Positions 1 to 5,219 of a stretch of 5,219 bases of DNA are shown piece by piece. This DNA comes from Bacteroidota bacterium. GTDB taxonomy: Bacteria > Bacteroidota > Bacteroidia > Bacteroidales > Paludibacteraceae. The stretch's first letter is position 1; every line of letters begins with the position of its first letter. Under the pieces are notes generated by a model, which worked only from the letters and a program-made list of their open reading frames with translations, did not search any database and had not been told where the DNA came from. Position numbers and translations under genes: made by a program. The stretch lies in NCBI GenBank assembly GCA_021804525.1, contig JAJZHJ010000132.1:1-5219 (forward strand), given 5' to 3'.

Positions 1-1
1 T

Positions 2-517
2 TCCAAAATTTTTGCCGATGCGGAGATTCCTGATGCCGTTGTTGTGCAAATGGGAGAAGTTAGAGTAGATACGTCGGTTTCTGAAGAAAAGCTGACGCTT
101 ATACAACATAACCTGAATGAAATAGGATTTGAAATTTTGAATGATGCAAAAAGCCGTATCATCGAGCAGATAAAGAAACTCTCTATTGACTATGTTTATC
201 ATGACAGGGATGCACAAAAAACAAGTTTTTCCGATTATTTGTCGGGTCATCTAAATCATACTTATAACTATCTGAGTACACTATATTCATCCGTTGAGGG
301 GACAACGATTGAAAATCATCTAATCAACTTAAAGATTGAAAGAGCCAAAGAGTTGCTGGTGTACGATGAAAAATCGCTGAGTGAAATCGCTTTTGAATTA
401 GATTATAGCAGCGTTGGGCATCTATCGGGACAGTTTAAAAAAGTAACAGGGTTTACTCCTTCCAATTTTAAGAAGAGTGACGATCGTAGAAGAAAACCCA
501 TTGACAAAATCGGATGA
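2..517 (+). CDS. AraC-family regulator with HMA-like N-terminal region, 5' end missing
   Basis: Probable metal-responsive transcriptional regulator. The frame is open to the left edge, so the gene starts upstream; a GTG at 44 is internal and not the likely start. Of the 171 visible codons, roughly residues 1-60 resemble the second half of an HMA (ferredoxin-like) fold: a valine-rich strand followed by MGEVRVD, then a helix ending NEIGFEIL. The metal-binding CxxC loop expected in this family would lie before the window and cannot be verified. Residues about 77-157 form an AraC DNA-binding domain with two helix-turn-helix units. The second is clear: SLSEIAFELDYSSVGHLSGQ followed by FKKVTGFTPSNFKK. 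The protein ends with a short basic tail. I recall Bacteroidota AraC proteins of about 190 residues with this architecture beside copper resistance genes, and the downstream ATPase fits. AraC family is near certain; metal sensing is inferred. Confidence 0.9.
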   Translation, partial: SKIFADAEIPDAVVVQMGEVRVDTSVSEEKLTLIQHNLNEIGFEILNDAKSRIIEQIKKLSIDYVYHDRDAQKTSFSDYLSGHLNHTYNYLSTLYSSVEGTTIENHLINLKIERAKELLVYDEKSLSEIAFELDYSSVGHLSGQFKKVTGFTPSNFKKSDDRRRKPIDKIG

Positions 518-537
518 TTATGTAAATCAAAATCGGA
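505..537 (+). repeat. Two perfect 10-bp direct repeats, possible AraC-type binding sites
   Basis: CAAAATCGGA occurs at 505-514 and again at 528-537, start to start 23 bp, about two helical turns. A shorter copy, ATCAAAATC, recurs at 580-588 (same nine bases as 526-534). The first repeat overlaps the last codons of the AraC gene. The second ends 31 bp before the -7-like box at 569, so the pair sits just upstream of where a -33 element would be. AraC-family activators typically bind direct repeats in this position. The repeat is directly seen; binding by the adjacent regulator is inference. Confidence 0.5.
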
Positions 538-568
538 ATTGTGTAATACTTTCGCAATAACAGTCATT

Positions 569-576
569 TATCTTTG
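569..576 (+). promoter_or_regulatory. Candidate Bacteroidota -7 promoter box
   Basis: TATCTTTG matches the Bacteroidota -7 consensus TAnnTTTG at all six fixed positions. No TTTG stands 19-21 bp upstream; the nearest, TTG at 539-541, is too far. A promoter with a good -7 and a poor -33 would need an activator, which fits the direct repeats upstream. Transcription would begin near 580-585, leaving a leader of about 75-80 bases before the SHOCT gene. Strand and role are inferred from gene orientation. Confidence 0.5.
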
Positions 577-624
577 TACATCAAAATCATCGAGAGCTGG
601 TATATATAATTAAGAATGTGACTC

Positions 625-633
625 AACATGTTC
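625..633. promoter_or_regulatory. Short palindrome sharing a 9-bp core with the downstream operator-like site
   Basis: AACATGTT at 625-632 is a perfect 8-bp palindrome. With the next base it gives AACATGTTC, identical to the core of the perfect 18-bp palindrome at 3435-3452. The flanks differ (no matching CG/GTTT arms), so this may be a weak half-strength site or chance. It lies 28 bases before the SHOCT start. Confidence 0.2.
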
Positions 634-646
634 AATCTGTTTTTTT

Positions 647-654
647 AAGGAGGT
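647..654 (+). promoter_or_regulatory. Very strong Shine-Dalgarno for the SHOCT gene
   Basis: AAGGAGGT is a full complement to the usual 16S rRNA 3' tail and lies six bases before the ATG at 661, so it fixes that start. Other starts in the window (943, 3515, 3844) have AT-rich leaders without such a site, as usual in Bacteroidota, which makes this one stand out. Confidence 0.75.
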
Positions 655-660
655 AACACT

Positions 661-885
661 ATGTACGGATATACTGGAATGGGGTGGGGAATGATTTTCG
701 GCTGGATTCTTGGAGTCTTCGCATTGATTGTCATCGTATGGTTAATCGTCAAAGCCGTAAATTACAGCAGTCATTCACAAAACGATGACGACAAATCAGC
801 GCTCGATGTATTGAAAAAGCGTTTTGCCGAGGGCGACATCAGCAGGGAAGAATACGAAGAGATGAAGAAAATTATTGAATCGTAA
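661..885 (+). CDS. Small SHOCT-domain membrane protein
   Basis: A 74-residue protein. The N-terminus (MYGYTGMGWGM) is rich in Gly, Met and aromatics. A single hydrophobic helix spans about residues 12-33, followed by a polar linker with an acidic NDDDK stretch. The C-terminal SHOCT domain (about 46-73) shows the hallmark pattern LKKRFAEGDISREEYEEMKK. SHOCT (short C-terminal) domains are found at the ends of many small membrane proteins and probably mediate oligomerisation or protein contacts; no enzymatic role is known. Such proteins often accompany copper and silver operons. The N-terminal methionines could bind Cu+, but this is speculation. The start is fixed by the strong Shine-Dalgarno. 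It is the first gene of the probable operon, 57 bases before the ATPase, so co-transcription is likely. A weak inverted repeat (GATGG at 889-893, CCATC at 904-908) in that gap does not look like a terminator. Confidence 0.88.
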   Translation: MYGYTGMGWGMIFGWILGVFALIVIVWLIVKAVNYSSHSQNDDDKSALDVLKKRFAEGDISREEYEEMKKIIES

Positions 886-942
886 TCAGATGGCGTTCAA
901 AAACCATCATTCCTTTTCTGAATTCTATTAAAACACTACATA

Positions 943-3378
943 ATGGATTATAAACTTGTAAAGCAATATTATTGCCCCATGCGCTGCGAAGGAGACAAAA
1001 CGTACGACAGCCCGGGCGATTGTCCTGTTTGCAACATGCACTTAGTTCCTGTGGGAGAGCAAAAGCCAATGAAGTCCCATGATTTTCAAAAGTTGGAAAC
1101 GCCCCTTTATCACGATCATCATCAAGACGAAAGACACGCTCATGCACAGCAAACGGGTAAATATTATTGTCCCATGCGCTGCGAAGGAGATAAAACGTAC
1201 GACAACCCGGGCGATTGCCCTGTTTGTGGCATGCACCTGAACAAAGAAGAAAGTATCCGGCCTTTGGGAGTCGTGTATTCCTGCACCAAGCATCCCGAGG
1301 TTAAAAGTGATAGGCAGGGATCATGTCCTAAATGTGGTATAGCATTGATTCCCGAGAAACGGGTTGAAATAAGCGATGAGGAGAGAGCTTACAAGAAAAT
1401 GGCAAAAAAATTCTGGATTGCTGTCGCATTTAGTGTCCCTGTATTTATTATTGCCATGTCCGGCCTCATTCCTTTTCTTCATCTCAATGCCGTTATTTCG
1501 CAGAAAGGACTGAACTGGATTGAATTCGTTTTAGCTACGCCCGTAGTCTTTTACGCAGGCTGGCAATTTTTTATTCGGGGGTGGAGTTCCATTCGAAGAC
1601 GTTCGCCAAACATGTGGACATTAATTTCCATTGGCGTTGGTGTTGCTTTTTTGTTCAGCTTTATTGGTCTTTTGTTTCCCGAATTATTCCCGGCACAGTT
1701 TAAAGACTCACAAGGCAATGTCCATCTCTATTTCGAAGCCTCGGCAGTGATACTTACCTTAGTGCTTTTAGGGCAGGTCATGGAACTTAAGGCTCACAGT
1801 AAAACCAATTCAGCTATTAAGGGATTGCTTAATCTTGTTCCTCCCGTAGCAAGGATTATCCGCAATGGAGAAGAACAGGAAATACCCCTTGAAGAAGTGC
1901 AGGTTGGCGATATACTGAGAGTGAAGCCGGGTGAAAAAATTCCTGTTGACGGGACAATCACCGGAGGCACCGCCATTATCGATGAAAGTATGATATCAGG
2001 CGAACCCATGCCGGTTGATAAAACAAAAGGTGACAAAGCAACGGGAGGTACTATCAATGGGAAGACTGTTTTTGAGATGAAAGCTGAGAAAGTAGGCAAC
2101 GACACCTTGCTGGCACGCATTATCGAGATGGTAAACGAGGCAAGCCGATCAAGAGCACCTATACAAAAATTAGCAGACGTTGCCGCTAAGTATTTTGTGC
2201 AAATCATTATCGCAATTTCATTGATCACCTTTGCAATATGGGCATTCTGGGGGCCACAACCGGCTTTGGTCTATGCTTTTGTAAATGCAGTATCCGTATT
2301 AATTATCGCTTGTCCCTGTGCACTTGGATTAGCAACTCCCATGTCAATCATGGTTGGCACTGGTCGTGGAGCACAATCGGGTATCTTAGTAAAAGATGCA
2401 CGTGCAATGGAAGAAATGAGTAAAGTTGACACACTGATCATTGATAAAACAGGTACTATTACTGAAGGGAAACCAAGCCTGAACGGATTTAAATCCTTTG
2501 GCTCATTAACCGACGAAGCCATTCTGATGCTTGCTGCTTCCATTGATGTCAATAGTGAACATCCTCTGGCAGAAGCCATTGTGAAAGGAGCAAAGGAGAG
2601 AAATATTGGATTGACAAAATTAGATGATTTTGAGTCCATAACCGGCAAAGGGGTGCAAGCTTTGTACAACGGGAAAAGGATAGGACTTGGAAATCTGCGT
2701 TTATTGGAAGATTTCCAGACAATCCTGAGTGACGATAAAAAGAAGATAGTCGAAGAATGGCAAATTTCGGGGCAGACGGTCGTATTTTTACTGTTAGATC
2801 ATTCGGTAGAAGGGGTTATCGGAGTAACCGATACAATCAAGCCAACTTCGGCCAAAGCGGTAAAAACGTTACAAAAAACAGGGGTAAAAGTAATCATGTT
2901 TACCGGTGACAATGAAATTACGGCCAAGGCTGTAGCCGGTGAATTACACTTAGACGGGTTTAAGGCCGATTGTCTTCCAGATGACAAATATAAAAAAATT
3001 AAAGAATTGCAGGCACAAGGTCACATTGTGGCAATGGCAGGCGATGGTATTAATGATGCACCGGCTTTGGCACAAGCCAACATCGGGATCGCAATGGGAA
3101 CAGGCACTGATATTGCCATACAAAGCGCAGAAATCACCCTTGTAAAAGGTGATTTAAATGGAATTGTACGGGCAAAGGAACTTAGCAGTGCTGTTATGAG
3201 GAATATCAAACAAAATTTATTCTTTGCTTTCTTCTACAATTTACTTGGCGTACCTATTGCTGCCGGATTGTTATATCCGTTTTTCGGAATCTTACTTAGT
3301 CCTATGATTGCAGCTACCGCTATGAGTTTCAGTTCAGTTTCCGTAATTTCCAATGCACTGAGACTGCGAAAAAAATAA
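943..3378 (+). CDS. copA: Copper/silver-exporting P1B-type ATPase with three N-terminal HMBD modules
   Basis: ATP-driven inner-membrane pump, expected to export Cu+ or Ag+ from the cytoplasm. The 811 residues begin with three HMBD modules: about 9-36 (C11, C15, C27, C30), 74-99 (C76, C80, C92, C95) and 112-137 (C114, C128, C131). A His-rich linker (57-70) separates the first two. No HMA domain with CxxC at the N-terminus is present. Eight helices are predicted, near 157-178, 191-210, 224-246, 262-281, 416-436, 442-470, 757-778 and 782-805. Catalytic motifs are intact: SGEP 352-355, phosphorylation DKTGT 501-505 (Asp501), nucleotide-domain HP 540-541, TGDN 654-657 and GDGINDAP 700-707. The metal-site residues CPC (457-459), YN (765-766) and MxxSS (Met794, Ser797, Ser798) are the P1B-1 signature, supporting Cu+/Ag+ rather than Zn2+. 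The ATG at 943 puts the first module right after a seven-residue lead; no Shine-Dalgarno is visible. Function is certain at family level; Cu versus Ag is not resolved. Confidence 0.96.
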   Translation: MDYKLVKQYYCPMRCEGDKTYDSPGDCPVCNMHLVPVGEQKPMKSHDFQKLETPLYHDHHQDERHAHAQQTGKYYCPMRCEGDKTYDNPGDCPVCGMHLNKEESIRPLGVVYSCTKHPEVKSDRQGSCPKCGIALIPEKRVEISDEERAYKKMAKKFWIAVAFSVPVFIIAMSGLIPFLHLNAVISQKGLNWIEFVLATPVVFYAGWQFFIRGWSSIRRRSPNMWTLISIGVGVAFLFSFIGLLFPELFPAQFKDSQGNVHLYFEASAVILTLVLLGQVMELKAHSKTNSAIKGLLNLVPPVARIIRNGEEQEIPLEEVQVGDILRVKPGEKIPVDGTITGGTAIIDESMISGEPMPVDKTKGDKATGGTINGKTVFEMKAEKVGNDTLLARIIEMVNEASRSRAPIQKLADVAAKYFVQIIIAISLITFAIWAFWGPQPALVYAFVNAVSVLIIACPCALGLATPMSIMVGTGRGAQSGILVKDARAMEEMSKVDTLIIDKTGTITEGKPSLNGFKSFGSLTDEAILMLAASIDVNSEHPLAEAIVKGAKERNIGLTKLDDFESITGKGVQALYNGKRIGLGNLRLLEDFQTILSDDKKKIVEEWQISGQTVVFLLLDHSVEGVIGVTDTIKPTSAKAVKTLQKTGVKVIMFTGDNEITAKAVAGELHLDGFKADCLPDDKYKKIKELQAQGHIVAMAGDGINDAPALAQANIGIAMGTGTDIAIQSAEITLVKGDLNGIVRAKELSSAVMRNIKQNLFFAFFYNLLGVPIAAGLLYPFFGILLSPMIAATAMSFSSVSVISNALRLRKK
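967..1044 (+). repeat. First copy of an internal HMBD-coding repeat
   Basis: This 78-bp stretch codes residues 9-34 of the ATPase. It matches 1162-1239 at 69 of 78 bases by my count, with no gaps, and 24 of 26 residues are the same. Most differences are silent third-base changes, so the two modules look like a fairly recent duplication or gene conversion. Confidence 0.9.
1162..1239 (+). repeat. Second copy of the internal HMBD-coding repeat
   Basis: Partner of 967-1044, coding ATPase residues 74-99. Only two residues differ (Ser23 to Asn88, Asn31 to Gly96). The repeats start 195 bp apart, which is in frame, so recombination between them would remove exactly 65 residues including one module and the His-rich linker without breaking the gene. 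Confidence 0.9.
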
Positions 3379-3434
3379 AGGATATCGTCATTGTTATAGG
3401 AAGCTTCATACCATTGGTTTTTTTAGTGACATAA

Positions 3435-3452
3435 AAACGAACATGTTCGTTT
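3435..3452. promoter_or_regulatory. Perfect 18-bp palindrome, probable repressor operator
   Basis: AAACGAACATGTTCGTTT is its own reverse complement over all 18 bases, centred between 3443 and 3444. It lies in the 136-bp gap between the ATPase and lipoprotein genes, 62 bases before the lipoprotein ATG. With no unpaired loop and no T-run after it, it does not resemble a terminator. Size and symmetry suit a dimeric helix-turn-helix repressor such as a TetR-type protein; that family assignment is a guess. A partly overlapping inverted repeat, TTTATC (3450-3455) and GATAAA (3464-3469), is also present. A T7 run at 3418-3424 just upstream follows only a loopless dyad. Confidence 0.6.
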
Positions 3453-3514
3453 ATCGCCATCGAGATAAAGTTTTACATGCAATATTCATTTTATACATTT
3501 TAATTTTTTACAAC

Positions 3515-3754
3515 ATGAAAAAGAAATTTGCTCTACTTGTCGTTGTTGCCGGTTTATTTATTGTAGCAGCTTGCAACGGAACCGCCAAAAACAATCAACA
3601 ATCAACGGAAATCGCAAGTCATCAAAAGGTGATCTACACGTGTACCATGCATCCACAAGTAATTAGCAACAAACCTGGCAATTGTCCGATATGCGGAATG
3701 ACGCTTGTTCCAAAGACAGTATCCGACACAGTCAAAGTAACAGTTCACAACTAA
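3515..3754 (+). CDS. Small heavy-metal-binding-domain (HMBD) lipoprotein
   Basis: A 79-residue exported lipoprotein. The start at 3515 gives a textbook signal peptide: MKKK, a hydrophobic core, then lipobox VAAC with Cys20 as the lipidated residue. An in-frame ATG at 3443 would add 24 residues, hide the signal peptide and overlap the palindrome, so I reject it. After a Gln/Asn/Ser-rich linker, one HMBD module spans about 41-66: YTCTMHPQV, then PGNCPICGMTLVP, with Cys43, Met45, His46, Cys57, Cys60 and Met62 as likely metal ligands. Residue +2 is Asn, not Asp, and no acidic surface-export run follows, so location in the periplasm-facing envelope is likely. The same module begins many Bacteroidota CusB adaptors, but no adaptor sequence follows the stop. 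Probably a periplasmic Cu/Ag buffer or chaperone for the pump encoded downstream (inference). Confidence 0.85.
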   Translation: MKKKFALLVVVAGLFIVAACNGTAKNNQQSTEIASHQKVIYTCTMHPQVISNKPGNCPICGMTLVPKTVSDTVKVTVHN

Positions 3755-3756
3755 AC

Positions 3757-3778
3757 CAATGGATGCAATAGTCCATTG
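3757..3778 (+). other. Weak hairpin after the lipoprotein gene
   Basis: CAATGGA (3757-3763) and TCCATTG (3772-3778) form a perfect 7-bp stem with an 8-base loop, starting three bases after the lipoprotein stop. Only a broken pyrimidine stretch (tattctttc) follows, so it is a poor intrinsic terminator; it could be an mRNA 3'-end or processing structure, or chance. Confidence 0.25.
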
Positions 3779-3843
3779 TATTCTTTCGCAGAAAGAGTCT
3801 TTGTTGGATATTGGCCTATTTTTCATTCTTTAATTTCATCGGT

Positions 3844-4089
3844 ATGAGTAAAAAAACACCTGTTCAGATCGTCCGTCAAATCACATTAATCATATTGTTA
3901 ATAAGTGCTATCACTCAATTCATCACTATTTTTGTGATGGTAATAGGCATCGATAATGATTTCTTGATGTCAATTCACAAAACTAATGGATTGGTTCTGT
4001 ATGGTTTGATTTTGACGCATATCATCGTATTCCGTAAGAATTTGAAGTTTTATTTGTTCCCTTCCAAAAAAGGTTCGTCACACAAATAA
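3844..4089 (+). CDS. Two-helix membrane protein of unknown function
   Basis: An 81-residue protein I cannot assign firmly. From the ATG at 3844 it has a basic start (MSKKTPVQIVRQ), a hydrophobic helix at about 13-35, a short loop (DNDFLMSIHK), a second helix at about 48-63 and a basic tail ending KKGSSHK. Charges suggest both ends are cytoplasmic. Helix 2 carries His45 and His59 in the pattern H-x3-G-x9-H, recalling the histidine arrangement in DUF4405 and cytochrome-b-like membrane proteins; heme or metal binding is therefore possible but unproven. A TTG at 3811 could add 11 residues (MAYFSFFNFIG), but the ATG gives a more usual N-terminus. No Shine-Dalgarno is visible. It sits 89 bases after the lipoprotein and 146 before the CusA gene, in the same direction, suggesting a role in the metal locus. 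Coding potential is supported by length and coherent topology, not by homology I can name. Confidence 0.65.
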   Translation: MSKKTPVQIVRQITLIILLISAITQFITIFVMVIGIDNDFLMSIHKTNGLVLYGLILTHIIVFRKNLKFYLFPSKKGSSHK

Positions 4090-4118
4090 CCTTCCGTTTG
4101 AAATAGAAAAAATGTTTT

Positions 4119-4150
4119 TTTGGTTAAGATTCAGTATGACCCTTTATCTG
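4119..4150 (+). promoter_or_regulatory. Candidate promoter before the CusA gene
   Basis: TTTG at 4119-4122 matches the Bacteroidota -33 element. Exactly 20 bases later, TTTATCTG (4143-4150) matches the -7 consensus TAnnTTTG at four of six fixed positions. Spacing is right but the -7 is imperfect. It would give cusA its own transcript with a leader of about 80 bases containing the hairpin at 4168-4184. Confidence 0.3.
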
Positions 4151-4167
4151 AATGAATGAGCCAAATA

Positions 4168-4184
4168 CCGGCTGATGTAGCCGG
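4168..4184 (+). other. GC-rich hairpin in the cusA leader
   Basis: CCGGCT (4168-4173) and AGCCGG (4179-4184) form a perfect 6-bp stem with loop GATGT, 51 bases before the cusA ATG. It is much more GC-rich than the surrounding DNA. No T-run follows, so it is not an intrinsic terminator. It may be a leader RNA structure or a DNA operator with 11-bp repeat spacing. The rest of the 4090-4235 gap holds no gene I can support. Confidence 0.35.
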
Positions 4185-4235
4185 AAACAATAGTATTATC
4201 ATCATCACTTCAACAGGGAAAGTAAATTCATCTCT

Positions 4236-5219
4236 ATGTTACAGAAAATCATCAAATTTTTCCTCGAAAACAGATTGGTTACCATATTGGTGCTGGTAGC
4301 ATTCATTCTGCTGGGGATTGTATATGCTCCTTTCGATTGGCAAACAAGCATGTTGCCGCGCGATCCTATTCCGGTTGATGCCATTCCTGACATTGGAGAT
4401 AATCAACAGATTGTTGCTACAGAATGGATGGGGCGTTCGCCTCAAGATATTGATGATCAGATTACTTATCCGCTAACTACCGCTTTATTGGGTATACCCG
4501 GAGTAAAAACCATTCGCAGCACTTCGATGTTCGGCATGTCGTTTATCTACATTATCTTCAAGGATAATATTGAATTTTACTGGAGCCGTTCGCGGATTCT
4601 TGAAAAGCTCAACTCTTTGCCGGCAGGTACGTTGCCACCGGGGGTTCAACCTACTTTAGGCCCCGATGCTACGGCTTTAGGACAAGTTTATTGGTACACG
4701 CTCGAAGGGCGGGATGTAAAAACAGGAAAACCGACGGGGGGGTGGGATCCTCAGGAACTTAGAACGATTCAGGATTTCTATGTGAAGTATGGATTGTCAT
4801 CGGCAGATGGCGTATCGGAAGTTGCATCGGTTGGAGGGTATGTGAAGGAATATCAGGTAGATATCAATCCAACAGCTATGAAAGCATATGGTGTGTCGGT
4901 AATGGATGTGATGAATGCAGTGCGTAAGTCAAATCTTGATATTGGTGCTGAAACGATTGAATTAAACAGGGTTGAATATATTATCCGTGGATTAGGATAT
5001 ATTAAGAATCTGGAAGATCTGAAAGAAGCAGTTGTTACCTCTAAAAACAATGTCCCTGTCAGAGTGGAAGATGTGGCACATGTCTCTTATGGTCCTGCAA
5101 CCCGACGTGGAGGATTGGATAAAGATGGGGTGGAAGCTACAGGAGGAGTTGTTGTTGCACGTTACGGATCAAATCCAATGGCGGTCATCAATAATGTAAA
5201 GGAGAAAATTAAAGAGATT
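4236..5219 (+). CDS. cusA: CusA-type RND metal efflux pump, 3' end missing
   Basis: Inner-membrane proton-driven transporter of the heavy-metal-efflux RND family, which with a CusB adaptor and outer-membrane channel expels Cu+/Ag+ from the periplasm. The 328 codons stay open to the window end; family members run to about 1,040 residues, or more if fused to a channel. Visible: short N-terminal amphipathic stretch, TM1 at about 14-31, then the periplasmic porter region. Landmarks closely follow E. coli CusA: DAIPDIGD 48-55, TYPLTT 77-82, WSRSRILE 116-123, LGPDAT 141-146, ASVGGYVKEYQV 197-208, RRG 290-292. Two insertions against E. coli, near 34-44 and at about 158-172, are usual in Bacteroidota members as I recall them. 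The Met triad and the Asp of the proton relay lie beyond the window. The ATG at 4236 has only a distant AGGGA. A seven-G tract occurs at 4736-4742. Confidence 0.95.
   Translation, partial: MLQKIIKFFLENRLVTILVLVAFILLGIVYAPFDWQTSMLPRDPIPVDAIPDIGDNQQIVATEWMGRSPQDIDDQITYPLTTALLGIPGVKTIRSTSMFGMSFIYIIFKDNIEFYWSRSRILEKLNSLPAGTLPPGVQPTLGPDATALGQVYWYTLEGRDVKTGKPTGGWDPQELRTIQDFYVKYGLSSADGVSEVASVGGYVKEYQVDINPTAMKAYGVSVMDVMNAVRKSNLDIGAETIELNRVEYIIRGLGYIKNLEDLKEAVVTSKNNVPVRVEDVAHVSYGPATRRGGLDKDGVEATGGVVVARYGSNPMAVINNVKEKIKEI

Noticed and set aside
872..1293. Two overlapping open frames on the minus strand across the start of the ATPase gene
   Set aside because: They lie opposite a clearly coding N-terminal region, have no recognisable domains, and no start signal; their composition is what the reverse of the HMBD codons would give.
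1794..2669. Long minus-strand open frames (144 and 132 codons) within the ATPase gene
   Set aside because: Fully antisense to conserved catalytic regions; low-complexity Ser/Ile/Pro-rich translations typical of shadow frames.
3400..3424. Possible terminator after the ATPase: GAAGCTTC dyad, ACCATTGGT dyad and a T7 run
   Set aside because: Both dyads are loopless or have a one-base loop, so no stable stem precedes the T-run; not convincing as an intrinsic terminator.
3494..3501. TACATTTT as a -7 box for the lipoprotein gene
   Set aside because: The final G is missing, no -33 element lies at the right distance, and the start of transcription would fall almost on the ATG.
3443..3514. Upstream in-frame ATG that would lengthen the HMBD lipoprotein by 24 residues
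   Set aside because: It would place the signal peptide internally, and the extension overlaps the 18-bp palindrome; the MKKK start at 3515 gives a standard lipoprotein signal.
4156..4302. Small + strand frame starting MSQIPADVAG just before cusA
   Set aside because: About 48 codons, ends inside cusA in another frame, no ribosome site, becomes nonsense-like after the overlap, and contains the hairpin sequence.
1..5219. Insertion sequences, CRISPR arrays, tRNA or rRNA genes
   Set aside because: I looked for transposase-like frames, terminal inverted repeats, regularly spaced repeats and tRNA-like folds and saw none; the paired repeats in the ATPase are coding modules.

Overview
The window reads as a copper/silver (soft monovalent metal) handling locus from a member of the Bacteroidota. 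Reasons: the DNA is AT-rich; one promoter-like box matches the Bacteroidota -7 consensus (TAnnTTTG); most starts lack a Shine-Dalgarno sequence; and the protein architectures (AraC regulator with an HMA-like N-terminus, heavy-metal-binding-domain P-type ATPase, free-standing metal-binding lipoprotein, CusA-type pump with the 'LLPRDPIPVDAIPD'-like N-terminus) are ones I associate with that phylum. Every gene I accept is on the + strand. Both end genes are cut by the window edges.

Layout. (1) 2-517: the 3' part of an AraC-type regulator with a metal-domain-like N-terminal region. (2) 518-660: a control region with two perfect 10-bp direct repeats, a good -7 box, a short palindrome and an unusually strong Shine-Dalgarno. 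(3) 661-885: a one-helix SHOCT-domain membrane protein. (4) 943-3378: a CopA-like P1B-1 ATPase whose N-terminus carries three small cysteine-rich heavy-metal-binding modules (HMBD) instead of classical HMA domains. (5) 3379-3514: a gap holding a perfect 18-bp palindrome, probably an operator. (6) 3515-3754: a small HMBD lipoprotein. (7) 3844-4089: a two-helix membrane protein of unknown function with two helix-2 histidines. (8) 4090-4235: a gap with a weak promoter candidate and a GC-rich hairpin. (9) 4236-5219: the first 328 codons of a CusA-type RND metal efflux pump.

Likely working model (inference): the AraC-type protein senses metal and activates from the direct repeats. The ATPase moves Cu+/Ag+ from cytoplasm to periplasm, its HMBD modules loading or sensing metal. 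The HMBD lipoprotein buffers or hands over periplasmic metal, and the CusA pump expels it across the outer membrane. A CusB adaptor and an outer-membrane channel are not in the window and should lie downstream, or be encoded elsewhere. The general system is a known type. The parts worth a second look are the regulatory sites, the recently duplicated and altered HMBD modules, and the small unassigned membrane protein.
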